Shown: one piece after another, positions 46,045 to 55,802 of the stretch
Layout: each line of letters opens with the position of its first letter
Numbering within the stretch: position 1 is the stretch's first letter
Assembly: GCF_003944835.1 (NCBI RefSeq)
Contig: NZ_RWIV01000001.1
Location: 3,506,530-3,570,529, forward strand
DNA: 64,000 nucleotides
Direction: 5' to 3'
DNA from: Bacillus sp. HMF5848
GTDB taxonomy: Bacteria; Bacillota; Bacilli; Bacillales; HMF5848
Program-made: the position numbers and the translations under genes
Notes under the pieces: model-generated
What the model saw: only the letters and a program-made list of their open reading frames with translations
Databases searched by the model: none
Told to the model about the DNA's origin: nothing

Positions 46045-47028
46045 TTGAGGAAACTATATATATTTATTCTTGTTTGCTTTATAATTTTCCCATCAATAAC
46101 ACACGCCGAAACCGAAAAAAGTCAAGAACAAATCTATGAAGAACGTATGGCACTTTATACTAAAATGGAAGGCATTACACAAATACCATGGTACATTTAT
46201 GCTGCAGTTGACCAATACGAAAGAAACATTAGACATGCTCGTCGTGATTTACCCGAAGAAAAAGGTGTTATCGGCATATATTATCCAAAAGATGTGTGGG
46301 CAGGTCCTCTCAATCCAGCTCCAAAGAACGCTACCTTCATTCAACACTTCGGAGGAGTCGGTTTAGACGGAGATGGAGATGGTGTTGCTGACAGTGAGAA
46401 TGATGCAGATCTTTTATACACTTTTGCTAATTATTTATCCCAATACGGTCCCAATGAAGATCATATAAAAATTGGTCTGTGGCATTACTATCAACGTGAT
46501 AAGACTGTAGATTTAATAATGGGCATTGCTAAACTATATAAAACGTATGGCACCCTTGATTTGAATAAAAAAGCCTTCCCTCTTCCTTTAGGAACTATAT
46601 ATAGCTATAGAAGCACATGGGGAGACGCTCGTGGCTGGGGGGGCAGACGTATTCATGAGGGTACAGATTTATTTGCTGGATACGGTCTTCCTGTTCGTTC
46701 AAGTAGCTATGGTATTATTGAAGTAAAAGGCTGGAATAGGTATGGTGGTTGGCGTATTGGCATACGTGACATCAATAATACCTATCACTATTACGCTCAC
46801 CTAAATGGGTTTGCAAAAGATCTTAAAGCCGGGGATATTGTGGAGCCTGGGCAATTAATCGGAAGCGTAGGAAGCTCTGGTTACGGTCCCCCGGGAACAG
46901 CAGGGAAGTTTCCTCCACACTTGCATTACGGACTGTATAAGGATAATGGAAACGGTGAATGGGCATTCGATCCCTATCCACATCTAAAGCTTTGGGAACG
47001 CCAAGAAAGACAGAGAAGAAAAAAATAA
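46045..47028 (+). CDS. lytH: LytH/YunA-like L-Ala-D-Glu M23 peptidase
   Basis: A 327-residue secreted metallopeptidase. Signal 'LYIFILVCFIIFPSITHA', then a catalytic M23 domain with zinc ligands 'GGRRIHEGTDLFAGYGLP' (HxxxD) and 'FPPHLHYGLYK' (HxH). B. subtilis LytH (YunA) is a mother-cell enzyme that trims cortex peptidoglycan to leave L-Ala side chains. TTG 46045 chosen by spacing from AAAGGAGAGA; the TTG at 46039 is closer. Next to yunB as in B. subtilis. Confidence 0.9.
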   Translation: MRKLYIFILVCFIIFPSITHAETEKSQEQIYEERMALYTKMEGITQIPWYIYAAVDQYERNIRHARRDLPEEKGVIGIYYPKDVWAGPLNPAPKNATFIQHFGGVGLDGDGDGVADSENDADLLYTFANYLSQYGPNEDHIKIGLWHYYQRDKTVDLIMGIAKLYKTYGTLDLNKKAFPLPLGTIYSYRSTWGDARGWGGRRIHEGTDLFAGYGLPVRSSSYGIIEVKGWNRYGGWRIGIRDINNTYHYYAHLNGFAKDLKAGDIVEPGQLIGSVGSSGYGPPGTAGKFPPHLHYGLYKDNGNGEWAFDPYPHLKLWERQERQRRKK

Positions 47029-47068
47029 TGTCTCCACTTTAAACACGGTAGTGATAATTGAATCATAG

Positions 47069-47107
47069 CAAAGCACAAGGCCTTGTTGAGCCCTGTGCTT
47101 TGTTTTT
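47069..47107 (+). terminator. Terminator after lytH
   Basis: CAAAGCACAAGGC / GCCCTGTGCTTTG stem followed by TTTTTAAT. Confidence 0.8.
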
Positions 47108-47112
47108 AATGT

Positions 47113-47217
47113 TTAATTTTGTTTTGCTTTTACTACGGCGTTAATAATACTTGCCGCTAACCCTCCCCAAATTATTACCATTCCAATAACCATCATTACA
47201 ATAGCACTTCCGTCCAT
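47113..47217 (-). CDS. metS: MetS-like small subunit of the NSS transporter
   Basis: A 34-residue single-span membrane peptide missed by length-based calling: 'MDGSAIVMMVIGMVIIWGG', then 'LAASIINAVVKAKQN'. It overlaps the transporter stop by one base (TAATG), so it is translated directly after it. This is the small partner (MetS type) of the methionine/alanine NSS transporters. Confidence 0.85.
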   Translation of the reverse strand: MDGSAIVMMVIGMVIIWGGLAASIINAVVKAKQN

Positions 47218-48731
47218 TAGTACGATGCCTCCTTGTGTTCAGTTAATTCAAAGCGCTTTTTATCCCATTTCACAAGTGAGAATAACACACCAATCAATAT
47301 CGCTGCACCAGCTATAGCCCATCCAAATGACGTTACAAACCATGTTGGATAGTCACCATAGTTCTCCGCCAGATTGGTACGAATGTTATCAAACATCATA
47401 TACCCTAGTACAAGCGGTGTAATTAAACCTAAACAAATTCTCCACCACGCCCCAAGCTGAATATCAGACAATTCGTTTGCATGTGCTTGTAGATTTTTAA
47501 GCTCCCTCATAAACCATGCCACTGCTACTACTTCAATCAAGCCAGCTAACGCTACACCAAAGCTATTGATGAAATAGTCAACAACGTCTAAGAAATATAA
47601 ACCACTTCTAGTCGCAAATAAAATAGAGATAAGAGCCGCTAAGCCACCCCCAACAAGTACAGACGCTTTTCTCGAGACACCAAATTTATCTTGAACACCA
47701 GCCACAAATGTTTCAACAATTGAGATTAAGGACGATAAGCCCGCTAGTACAAGTGATGCAAAGAATAAAAATCCGAACAAGCCGTTTAGCGCAGGAAATT
47801 CGTTAATAACAGCAGGGAATACAACGAATGCTAGCCCTACGCCTCCTGCTACAACTTCATCCACACCTACACCTTGCTGAGTTGCTAAAAAGCCCAAAAT
47901 ACTAAATACACCAATACCCGCTAATAACTCAAAACCTGAGTTAGCGAATCCGGTAATAAAGGCATTATTTGTAATATCTGATTTTTTTGGTAGATAGCTA
48001 GAATACGTAACCATGATGGCAAACGCAATTGATAAACTAAAGAAAATCTGACCGTAGGCGGCTACCCAAACTTTTCCGCTCCAAATCGTATCCCAATTTG
48101 GTTTAAAGAATGCATTTAGACCTTCAACAGCGCCTTCTAATGTTAAAGCACGGATTACAATAATTAAAAATAATACCGCAAGCGTTGGAATGAAAATCTT
48201 ATTTGCTAGCTCAATCCCTTTTTTAACTCCACCAACTAAAACACCTAGTGTTACTACCCAAACTATAATAAGCGTAATTAAGATACTCCATACAGGTGCC
48301 AATCCTTCCAGTGCACCAGGTCCGTCTGATATATTTAATACATTGCTGAATAGGAACCCTTCTGTATCGTCACCCCAGCTTAAATTAAAGGAAAAAACAG
48401 AATACATAATAGCCCAAGCAATAATAGCGGCATAGTATACAGAAATAAAGAATGAAATAGCAACTTGCCACCATCCAATCCATTCCGCTTTCTTATTCAT
48501 ACGACCATATGATAATGGCGCTGATCCCCGATATTTGTGTCCGATTGTGAATTCCATAATTAGTAGTGGAATCCCTGCCGTTAGTAATGCAAATAAATAC
48601 GGGAAGAAGAAAGCACCTCCTCCATTTTCATATGCTGTTGCTGGGAATCGCCAAATGTTTCCTAAGCCGATTGCAGATCCCGCAGCCGCTAGAATAAACC
48701 CTGCACGCGTGCCCCACTGTTGTCTTTCCAT
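47217..48731 (-). CDS. NSS-family sodium-dependent amino-acid transporter
   Basis: A 504-residue protein with about 12 membrane segments. LeuT-fold marks: 'WGTRAGFILAAAGSAIGLGNIWRFP' region at the N-terminus (Na+ and substrate site, TM1) and the TM6 'AYGQIFFSLSIAFAIMVTYSS'. Relatives include B. subtilis YhdH and YocR and C. glutamicum MetP. The adjacent metS-like gene points to methionine or alanine uptake. No SAM or T-box leader seen upstream. Confidence 0.88.
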   Translation of the reverse strand: MERQQWGTRAGFILAAAGSAIGLGNIWRFPATAYENGGGAFFFPYLFALLTAGIPLLIMEFTIGHKYRGSAPLSYGRMNKKAEWIGWWQVAISFFISVYYAAIIAWAIMYSVFSFNLSWGDDTEGFLFSNVLNISDGPGALEGLAPVWSILITLIIVWVVTLGVLVGGVKKGIELANKIFIPTLAVLFLIIVIRALTLEGAVEGLNAFFKPNWDTIWSGKVWVAAYGQIFFSLSIAFAIMVTYSSYLPKKSDITNNAFITGFANSGFELLAGIGVFSILGFLATQQGVGVDEVVAGGVGLAFVVFPAVINEFPALNGLFGFLFFASLVLAGLSSLISIVETFVAGVQDKFGVSRKASVLVGGGLAALISILFATRSGLYFLDVVDYFINSFGVALAGLIEVVAVAWFMRELKNLQAHANELSDIQLGAWWRICLGLITPLVLGYMMFDNIRTNLAENYGDYPTWFVTSFGWAIAGAAILIGVLFSLVKWDKKRFELTEHKEASY

Positions 48732-49154
48732 CTTAAACCCCTCCTAATAATTAATGACTAGCAATAAAATGTATTGAATAATTTCCTCAGGACAAGTATA
48801 TGTCCGAATAAACAACCTTATAATTTAAAATTTTTATATTTTCTGATTTTTTAGTCTATAGTCAGTATAGCTAGTCTTTTATCATCTGTAAAGCATTTTG
48901 TTGGAATAGTTTATTAATATTTTATATTTTAAATTTTCAATTATTATTAAACGTTGTTATACCATTTGCAAGTCTGCTTTTTTAAATCAACTTGATTTGC
49001 ATTGTGTTTATTAGCTCGGTCTTCCTATCGTTTTTTCAGCTTTTATCGTATATGGCTTCAGTCATGACATAAGCGAGCCATTGTTCATTAGAAAATAATC
49101 GGAGGCTTACTTAATTATGTATGACTATGCAATGCGGAAAAAATAAACATATAC
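48732..49154. other. Intergenic region, no gene seen
   Basis: AT-rich. Contains a 9-residue ORF (49117-49146) after GGAGG, too short to call. No riboswitch-like structure recognised upstream of the transporter. Confidence 0.4.
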
Positions 49155-49185
49155 AAAAAGGTGCACGCTTATACATGCTGCACCT
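49155..49185 (-). terminator. Terminator of yunB
   Basis: Minus-strand AGGTGCA(GC..GC)TGCACCT stem followed by TTTTTG. Confidence 0.8.
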
Positions 49186-49193
49186 GTCCCGAT

Positions 49194-49964
49194 TTAATCA
49201 ATTGGCACCTCTATTGACGGCATATCTTCGCCACCTCGAATATACACATTCGGTACTTTGCCATTAATAATCCCCATAGCAACAGGAACATCTGTTGTTA
49301 CCGTTGTCACTTCTGTAGCAAATGGTACGATGATCTGGACGTTTACTTCAATGTGTACCAGGATTGTAATAAAGGCATTATTCACGCCATATTCCTCTAT
49401 TTTCGGAAGAATATCTGAGCTTACGTTACCAACTGTTAAAAAACGAATAGGGACGCGTGGCCCTAAGTTACCTAGTAACGCATTGTTTGTTGCTTGACCA
49501 AGCGGCACGGCATATTCAAGGCCTCTTGCTGCAGGTTTGTCATTTGCTGTTTCTACCTCTATATCACTCGGTAATTTTAATTTTTCTAAATCTCCATTTT
49601 CAGCTTCATTCATGTATGTTAATACTAAATTTGTAATTTCAGCAGACACACGATTGACAATAGCTGCGTCTAAAATTAGATTAGAGACAGTTTGATTTTC
49701 ATCATAGCGAATCGTAATAATATCATCGACATTAAATGCCTCTTGCTCTACAACTCTTTGATTAACTGCTTTATTTATAACTAATGTTGCAATTTCTTTT
49801 GTTTTTGCTTCCGCATAATTCATAAGCGTCGGCTTGATTCCAACGTTAATAACTTCTAACCCAACCACAGTAGAAATAATAAACAATATAAATGTCAAAA
49901 TAAATACATATCGAAAAGGCATGGGACCTCTGCGAATTATTGGTCTTCTTCGTTGTTTGGGCAT
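49194..49964 (-). CDS. yunB: YunB sporulation protein
   Basis: A 256-residue protein with one N-terminal membrane segment ('YVFILTFILFIISTVVGLEVI') preceded by a basic Arg-rich stretch (PKQRRRPIIRRG), and an extracytoplasmic beta-rich domain ('ITIRYDENQTVSNLILDAAIVN', 'RVPIRFLTVGNVSSDILP'). B. subtilis yunB is sigma-E controlled and needed for normal sporulation. ATG 49964 after GGGGAGGATG. An HD-GYP gene lies between it and yunC, unlike B. subtilis as I recall it. Confidence 0.88.
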   Translation of the reverse strand: MPKQRRRPIIRRGPMPFRYVFILTFILFIISTVVGLEVINVGIKPTLMNYAEAKTKEIATLVINKAVNQRVVEQEAFNVDDIITIRYDENQTVSNLILDAAIVNRVSAEITNLVLTYMNEAENGDLEKLKLPSDIEVETANDKPAARGLEYAVPLGQATNNALLGNLGPRVPIRFLTVGNVSSDILPKIEEYGVNNAFITILVHIEVNVQIIVPFATEVTTVTTDVPVAMGIINGKVPNVYIRGGEDMPSIEVPID

Positions 49965-50020
49965 AGCTCATCCTCCCCTAATGCATTTGTATGCTTTAAG
50001 GGAGGAAAATAATACAACCT

Positions 50021-51139
50021 TTACGACGTTTTAAATGCTCTATGAGACAGCGCTAAAGTAGTGTCACAGTCTGATATCATAACATCCAAGTGCTTACTTA
50101 AGTCTACTTCGTAAGGCACCTCAAGATGTGCATCGTTTTCTTTTAAAATTCGAATAACCGGACGTTCGCTAATATGATGATTCTGCTTTGACACAATCCC
50201 ACTCCGTCCATCACTTAATATGACGGATAAGCCTACAGGGTATATAGCAATTGCTTTTCTAAACGCTTCGACAACAGACACATCATAAAGTGTACCAACA
50301 CCTGAATATAAAATCTCTAATCCTTCATGAGGAAGCATAGCGTTTCGATACACGCGATTTGATGTAACGGCATCAAATACATCAGCTACTGCTATTATTT
50401 TCGCATATGGGTGAATTTCCTCCCCTTTTAATCCCCTTGGATAACCAGACCCGTTAATTCGCTCATGATGCTGATACGCACAATGAGCTACAAGTAACGA
50501 AACAGTATTAACCTTTCGAAGAATATCAAAACCAAACGAACTATGCTTTTTAATTTGTGAGAATTCGTCTTCCGTTAGTTTACTAGGCTTCATTAATATG
50601 TCTTGAGGAACTAACATTTTGCCAACATCATGCATTAAAGCGCCTAACGCTATAATTTCTACATCCTTTTTAGAGTATCCTTGATGAATCGCAATAGCAA
50701 TCGAATAAAGTGTTACGTTCAAAGAGTGAGTGAATATATATCGGTCGTGTATAAATACATCAGCTAGTAACGTGACTAGTTCTTTTTTTTCATATATCTC
50801 ATCAGATAATTTACGAACAAGAGACAATAGCTGCTTGGATGCCTCGTCTATTATAAAAATATGAGATATATTCGTCTCTCTATCAAATTGATTAAATATA
50901 TCATTGATGGATTGAATGGATTCCCTTCTAAGTTGTTCCGAAATGGGGTGTACAATTTCAATATCATTCGTTCGCGCATCTTCAACGTACACGTAAGAAA
51001 TCCCCATATCTTGTAAGCGTTGAATCATTCGTGTAGTTAAGGGGACACCTTTATTAATGAGAACCTGTCCATATTCATTTAAAACTTGTCTTGCAAGCGC
51101 TGTACCTGGATGTAATGAATGGGTAGTTTCAAGTCTCAT
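50021..51139 (-). CDS. HD-GYP domain c-di-GMP phosphodiesterase-like protein
   Basis: A 372-residue protein. The HD pair is in 'LGALMHDVGKMLVP', the GYP motif in 'HHERINGSGYPRGLKGEEI', and 'AKIIAVADVFDAVTSNRVYR' follows. A short N-terminal unknown domain (about 1-120) precedes it. Likely hydrolyses c-di-GMP. No GGDEF domain. Inserted in the yun cluster. Confidence 0.88.
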   Translation of the reverse strand: MRLETTHSLHPGTALARQVLNEYGQVLINKGVPLTTRMIQRLQDMGISYVYVEDARTNDIEIVHPISEQLRRESIQSINDIFNQFDRETNISHIFIIDEASKQLLSLVRKLSDEIYEKKELVTLLADVFIHDRYIFTHSLNVTLYSIAIAIHQGYSKKDVEIIALGALMHDVGKMLVPQDILMKPSKLTEDEFSQIKKHSSFGFDILRKVNTVSLLVAHCAYQHHERINGSGYPRGLKGEEIHPYAKIIAVADVFDAVTSNRVYRNAMLPHEGLEILYSGVGTLYDVSVVEAFRKAIAIYPVGLSVILSDGRSGIVSKQNHHISERPVIRILKENDAHLEVPYEVDLSKHLDVMISDCDTTLALSHRAFKTS

Positions 51140-51414
51140 GATCTTTTCTCCCGCTTCCGTTATGTGCTTTTACATGCATTATATACTAATAGTAATGGCT
51201 AATTCGACATAAATCTGCAAATCTCTGTAAATCACTACCTATTTCCTATCCAACTTTATTCCTATATCACCCCGGTATTATATATGTATTTTAGTATAAA
51301 AAACCTATAAAGATAATTCGCTGATTGGTGAGCCTTATGGCGAAGACAGAGGCGTAGTTGCACTTATACGTTAGTAAAGCATGAATTCTGAAAAATTTTA
51401 TACCTTCCAATTAG

Positions 51415-51448
51415 CTAAAAAAAAGGTGTGTTATTGTAACACACCTTA
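51415..51448 (-). terminator. Terminator of yunC
   Basis: AAGGTGTGTTA / TAACACACCTT stem with T-run on the minus strand. Confidence 0.85.
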
Positions 51449-51459
51449 AGCTATGAGGG

Positions 51460-51762
51460 TTAGACCATTTTTAGCAATGCATCTCTTCCCTTCATTCCTA
51501 CTGAAATGCCAATATTCTCTGCTTCGATTGTGATTGATTCTAACGGTGCTTCAAGAAGCTGCTCGATTGTTCGGACACCGACGGCACGACCGGCGATAAT
51601 CCCACGGTCACGAAGCTTCTCATTCAATAATTGAACATCTAAAGCACCGCACATAATATAGCCCTTTTCGTTAGTTACTGCCATAAAATTTGTTTTTGGC
51701 AGAGCAACTGTTATGGCCGTGAACTGCTTACCCTCAATAATAATAGGTGTCATCGATACCAT
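51460..51762 (-). CDS. yunC: YunC-like DUF1805 protein
   Basis: A 100-residue protein 'MTPIIIEGKQFTAITVALPKTN' with 'MCGALDVQLLNEKL' and 'GRAVGVRTIEQLLEAPLE', the DUF1805 family. Cytosolic. Same position as in B. subtilis. Function unknown. GGAAGGGGTG precedes the ATG. Confidence 0.87.
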   Translation of the reverse strand: MVSMTPIIIEGKQFTAITVALPKTNFMAVTNEKGYIMCGALDVQLLNEKLRDRGIIAGRAVGVRTIEQLLEAPLESITIEAENIGISVGMKGRDALLKMV

Positions 51763-51833
51763 TTGCTTCTACACCCCTTCCTAAAATCACTTTATGCAAT
51801 AGCCCTAGGTGGGGTGATAATACAAATACCCAA

Positions 51834-53219
51834 TTACATTCTCTTTAATCGCCAAGCTAAAACATCGCGCAAAAACTCAGGCATAAAGAAATGTTTCTCA
51901 GTTGCATGGCGAATAGCAGGATATAAATTTCCAAATGTAAACATATCGATAGTTGCGACTTTGTAACACTTATCCATATTTAATGGTTCTCCATTAATTT
52001 TTATATTACGTATATGCTCTTTTCCATCAGACAACACTTCATACTTCCATTCCACTCCTGAATAGACCATTCGCCCCATTACTTTTCCTCGAAAGCCAAA
52101 TCCTTTTACCTCTAGCTCCTGAACTTCTTTTGTGTTTGCATGTAAGATAACCTCTTTTAACTCATCCCCACGCAAGTCTACCGTACAAGGATTTATTGGA
52201 TGTGGACAAATTTTGTGAACATCCGCCCAAGTGACAACACCTGCTGATAAAGATTCTAGCAAAACCCCACTATTTATCATACCAATATCACTGTTACACC
52301 AATCTTTTAACGCCGATGCAAGTGTGAGAGCAAAAGGTGACTCATCAAACCAATCAACCTCTAAATCTTCATGTAGGACAGCAACTTTTCTATTTAGATG
52401 AATCATTTCCTTTTCTGCTATACTGTCTAATAGCTGCGCTGTATACTTATGTTCTTTCGCTAGTTGAACATCAATAAGCTCAGCCTGTTTACGCACAATT
52501 GAACGAGTTCGATAATCTAACAATAATTCAACATGTCCGACATACTGACCAAATTTTCCTGCGCCACATAGTAACGTATCTTCAATATATTTTCCCTCTG
52601 GTAATATGTGATGTGTATGAGCACCTAATATTACATCAACATCCGGGTACGCTTGTGCAATCTTTTCGTCATCATGAATGCCAAGATGACTTAGCAGGAT
52701 AATAACATCTACTTGCTTTCTAAGCTCAAATAAAACATTTTGCAACGCTATAAAAGGGTCCTCAAGGCTCCAACCTAATATTTCATAAAACTTATGAAAA
52801 AACGCTGTTACAGCTGTTACCCCTATTTTCATTCCATTAGCTGTAGTTATAATTTTATATGGCTTAGCCCAATGGGGGCGTTCATCATTCGTGTAAAATA
52901 AATTTGCGACTATCACAGGAAAATTCGCATGCTCATACAGCGCATCTAAATCTTCAAAAGCCAACGTTATACCCTCGTTATTCCCAATAGTCACACCATC
53001 AACCTGCGCTTCGTTAAGTAATTGAACATTTGCTTTTCCTAATGTTGCTTCCGACATAGGATGAACACGATCAACATGATCACCAATATCAAAAAAAAGC
53101 ATTTGCTCATAACTATTCGCATGTTTTTTGCGAGCATCCTCGATAATTTTCATAGCTTTTGGCCAGTTTGAAAAATGACTGTGCAAATCATTTATATGGT
53201 AAATATGTAATGTTTCCAT
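51834..53219 (-). CDS. yunD: YunD-like 5'-nucleotidase/2',3'-cyclic phosphodiesterase family protein
   Basis: A 461-residue cytosolic-looking metallophosphoesterase. 'IYHINDLHSHFSNWPKA' (Asp-x-His), 'FFDIGDHVD', 'IGNNEG' and 'LLSHLGIHDDEKIAQAYPDVDVILGAHTHH' are metal sites; the C-terminal 5'-nucleotidase domain follows. B. subtilis YunD is of the same length. No signal peptide. Probable nucleotide phosphatase. Confidence 0.9.
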   Translation of the reverse strand: METLHIYHINDLHSHFSNWPKAMKIIEDARKKHANSYEQMLFFDIGDHVDRVHPMSEATLGKANVQLLNEAQVDGVTIGNNEGITLAFEDLDALYEHANFPVIVANLFYTNDERPHWAKPYKIITTANGMKIGVTAVTAFFHKFYEILGWSLEDPFIALQNVLFELRKQVDVIILLSHLGIHDDEKIAQAYPDVDVILGAHTHHILPEGKYIEDTLLCGAGKFGQYVGHVELLLDYRTRSIVRKQAELIDVQLAKEHKYTAQLLDSIAEKEMIHLNRKVAVLHEDLEVDWFDESPFALTLASALKDWCNSDIGMINSGVLLESLSAGVVTWADVHKICPHPINPCTVDLRGDELKEVILHANTKEVQELEVKGFGFRGKVMGRMVYSGVEWKYEVLSDGKEHIRNIKINGEPLNMDKCYKVATIDMFTFGNLYPAIRHATEKHFFMPEFLRDVLAWRLKRM

Positions 53220-53314
53220 AAATATTCACCGCCTATATATTATTGTATTGACAAAAAGAAAGCTGTTCTAATTAACTCGACTGCCAAAGCACCCTCTTCA
53301 AGCTAAACTTAAAA

Positions 53315-54139
53315 TTAAAATATACCTTCATATAATAACTGTGCACCAATTAAAATTAAGATCACGCGCAACACCATAACAATAGTTCGACTAGCAAGGC
53401 GAGTATTAATCCATGCACCCAATTTTCCACCAACCCATGCACCTGGTGCTAAAGATAAAGCTAAAAACCAACTAACATGACCTAATGAAATATGAGTTGC
53501 TGACGATACGATAGCGGATAAAAAGATGGAAAACATTGACGTAGCCACTGCAACATGAGGCGGAAAGAAAAATAGTAGTATAAGAGCCGGTACTAATAAA
53601 GACCCACCACCGATTCCAAATAACCCTGAAAACAGTCCTACAACAAATGCAACGGCAATTAAGCTTATTGGATGAAAGCCATACACAAGCGTTTGTCCCT
53701 CTGGACTTGCAAACGTTTTTTGAATAGTAAATCTTTTGTTGTTTTGTTTCATTGGTTTCATTCGATCATTAAAGAAAAGCAATAAAGATGTTACTATAAT
53801 AAAAATTCCTAAATACACAGAAAAGTTATCTACATGTAACCAAGAATTAATCCACGCACCGACGATGGCGCCTGGTCCACTTCCAGCAAATACAAAAAGA
53901 CCACTCTTTATATCAACAGTTTTATGCTTTATGTATGCAAGAGTTGAGGATAAAGATGTAAATATTATGACTACTAACGATGTACCAACCGCTATTTGTG
54001 GTGATACATGTGGAAGTAATGTCGTATACGTACTTAAAAATAACAACGCTGGCACTACAATGACTCCCCCGCCTAAGCCCACTAAACTGCCAAATGTTCC
54101 CGCAACTAAGCCGAGGATAATTAATATGACTATGTCCAT
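53315..54139 (-). CDS. yunE: YunE-like TauE/SafE-family permease
   Basis: A 274-residue protein with eight hydrophobic segments and the duplicated 'GLVAGTFGSLVGLGGGVIVVP' / 'GLFSGLFGIGGGSLLVPALIL' motifs of the TauE/SafE (sulfite exporter) family. Substrate unknown; possibly organosulfonate or sulfite. Between yunD and yunF. Confidence 0.9.
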   Translation of the reverse strand: MDIVILIILGLVAGTFGSLVGLGGGVIVVPALLFLSTYTTLLPHVSPQIAVGTSLVVIIFTSLSSTLAYIKHKTVDIKSGLFVFAGSGPGAIVGAWINSWLHVDNFSVYLGIFIIVTSLLLFFNDRMKPMKQNNKRFTIQKTFASPEGQTLVYGFHPISLIAVAFVVGLFSGLFGIGGGSLLVPALILLFFFPPHVAVATSMFSIFLSAIVSSATHISLGHVSWFLALSLAPGAWVGGKLGAWINTRLASRTIVMVLRVILILIGAQLLYEGIF

Positions 54140-54151
54140 CTAGATCTCCCT

Positions 54152-54997
54152 TCAAAATAACGATAGCTGTTTCGGCGCTAATCCTCCATATTCAATCCCG
54201 AGCAATTTTATTAGCATTTTGGCATTTCCTACTGCATGCCCTCCAGAGTTATTATTAAAAAGCACATATATGTGCTGAGAACTTTTTTGTAGACTTGCTA
54301 AATGACTCGCCCATTCACTTAATTCTGTTAAATTATAATCATATAAATAGCGAACATCTCTCCAATTCGCACCGATAGAGTGACGCCATCCATGAACATT
54401 TCTTCCATGAAAACGTACTAACGTCTTGATAGGATCCGTTGGTATTAAAACTGTAGGAATAGACCCACTGTGGCCTTGCGGTTCGTCACATATACTATGA
54501 ATCCAACCATCTTCTTGCATCATATGTAGAGTCTTCGCTCGGAACCTTTCGAGAAACCATGACTGATGGCGAAACTCTAATGCTATCGGGAGGTCAGTCA
54601 TTAATTGACGACACTTTCTAATATATGCCACATGCTCCTTAGTACAATCATACCATGGCGGAAACTGAAAGAGTATCATCGCTAATTTATTTCCAGATAT
54701 AAAGGGTTGTAAGCTTTGTTTGAATACTTCAAACATCTCTTCAACACTAGCAAAAGGAATATCTCCACGCGTATGACCAGTCATCCCTTGATATGCTTTT
54801 ACTATAAATTGAAATGATGTGGGTGTTTGTGAAACCCATTTTTCGACGGTAACTTGTGATGGTATAGCATAAAACGACGAATCGACTTCTACAATAGGAA
54901 AATGAGAAGCATATTGCGCCAGTTTATTGCGAGGGGATATTCCACCACTATATAAGCTATCATGGTCCCCCCAACCTGTCACACCAACATAAATCAT
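54152..54997 (-). CDS. yunF: YunF-like DUF72 protein
   Basis: A 281-residue DUF72 TIM-barrel protein. 'IYVGVTGWGDHDSLYSGG' start and 'VEVDSSFYAIPSQVTVEKWVSQTP', 'LEFRHQSWFLE' and 'VYVLFNNNSGGHAVGNA'-type end motif are diagnostic. ATG 54997 follows AGGTGAACAGT. Enzyme activity unknown. Confidence 0.9.
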   Translation of the reverse strand: MIYVGVTGWGDHDSLYSGGISPRNKLAQYASHFPIVEVDSSFYAIPSQVTVEKWVSQTPTSFQFIVKAYQGMTGHTRGDIPFASVEEMFEVFKQSLQPFISGNKLAMILFQFPPWYDCTKEHVAYIRKCRQLMTDLPIALEFRHQSWFLERFRAKTLHMMQEDGWIHSICDEPQGHSGSIPTVLIPTDPIKTLVRFHGRNVHGWRHSIGANWRDVRYLYDYNLTELSEWASHLASLQKSSQHIYVLFNNNSGGHAVGNAKMLIKLLGIEYGGLAPKQLSLF

Positions 54998-55120
54998 ACT
55001 GTTCACCTAATTCTTTTAGACTTAAAAATAATATTACGGTAATCTGCATTGTTTTCCAAATATTTCGTTTGAGTAGCACAAGCAAGCTCACTTTTAGGAG
55101 TCGCAGATCATACTTTATAC

Positions 55121-55153
55121 AAAAAAAGACTGGGATAGCACATACCCCAGTAG
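55121..55153 (-). terminator. Terminator of the flavin reductase gene
   Basis: ACTGGGG(TATGTGCTA)TCCCAGT stem then TTTTTTT on the minus strand. Confidence 0.8.
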
Positions 55154-55164
55154 ATTTAGAATAT

Positions 55165-55794
55165 TTAATTCTTTTTAATAGGACGAGGCAAAGAGAAGAC
55201 GTCTTTCATTCGAGCATATTCAGCTCTCCCTAGTCTACCTACTGTGTTAAGCTTCTCAGCAAGTACTTTTCCGTTCTCGTGAGTGTCTTCGTCTATATGA
55301 AACATGACTACTTCTCCAATTATCAAATCACAGTTATACTGCTCAGCCGTGCCAAGAGGAATAGATTCATGTAAGATACACTCTAATCTTACCTTCGCCT
55401 CACCGATAGCAGGAACTTGTATGTTTTTACTCTCTATTAACGTAAACCCTACTTGTTCTACTTCACTAATATTAGATGGGTATTCATATGAAGTATCATT
55501 CATTTGTGGAACTAGCGTTTCATCTATTATATGAACAACAAATTCCTTTTTAGATAATATATTTTTAGCAGTATCTTTTACAATATCCCCATTTCTTCTT
55601 CCAATAGAAATAGAGATAAGTGGGGGGGACGAAGTTAATACGTTAAAAAAGCTAAATGGGGCTGCGTTAACTATACCTTCATCCGATTCCGATGTGACAA
55701 GTGCTATAGGACGAGGGATGACAGCACTACTTAACAAACGATAATTTTCCTTTGAGGTTAGTTTTTTTGGATCAATATATATAATGTTACTCAC
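55165..55794 (-). CDS. Flavin reductase-like FMN-binding protein
   Basis: A 209-residue split-barrel flavoprotein ('LLSSAVIPRPIALVTSES', 'NAAPFSFFNVLTSSPPLISIS') of the YwrF/YmaF-like flavin-reductase family, with FMN contacts in 'SIGRRNGDIVKDTAKNI'. GTG 55794 sits with AGGA directly upstream, so the start is not certain. 8 bases separate it from the upstream lipoprotein gene. Substrate unknown. Confidence 0.8.
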   Translation of the reverse strand: MSNIIYIDPKKLTSKENYRLLSSAVIPRPIALVTSESDEGIVNAAPFSFFNVLTSSPPLISISIGRRNGDIVKDTAKNILSKKEFVVHIIDETLVPQMNDTSYEYPSNISEVEQVGFTLIESKNIQVPAIGEAKVRLECILHESIPLGTAEQYNCDLIIGEVVMFHIDEDTHENGKVLAEKLNTVGRLGRAEYARMKDVFSLPRPIKKN

Positions 55795-55802
55795 TCCTGT
55801 TA

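Noticed and set aside
49117-49146. Tiny ORF (9 residues) after GGAGG
   Set aside because: Too short to claim; could be a leader peptide but nothing follows it on that strand.
48732-49154. SAM riboswitch or T-box before the NSS transporter
   Set aside because: No recognisable conserved helices; no transcription terminator next to the start.
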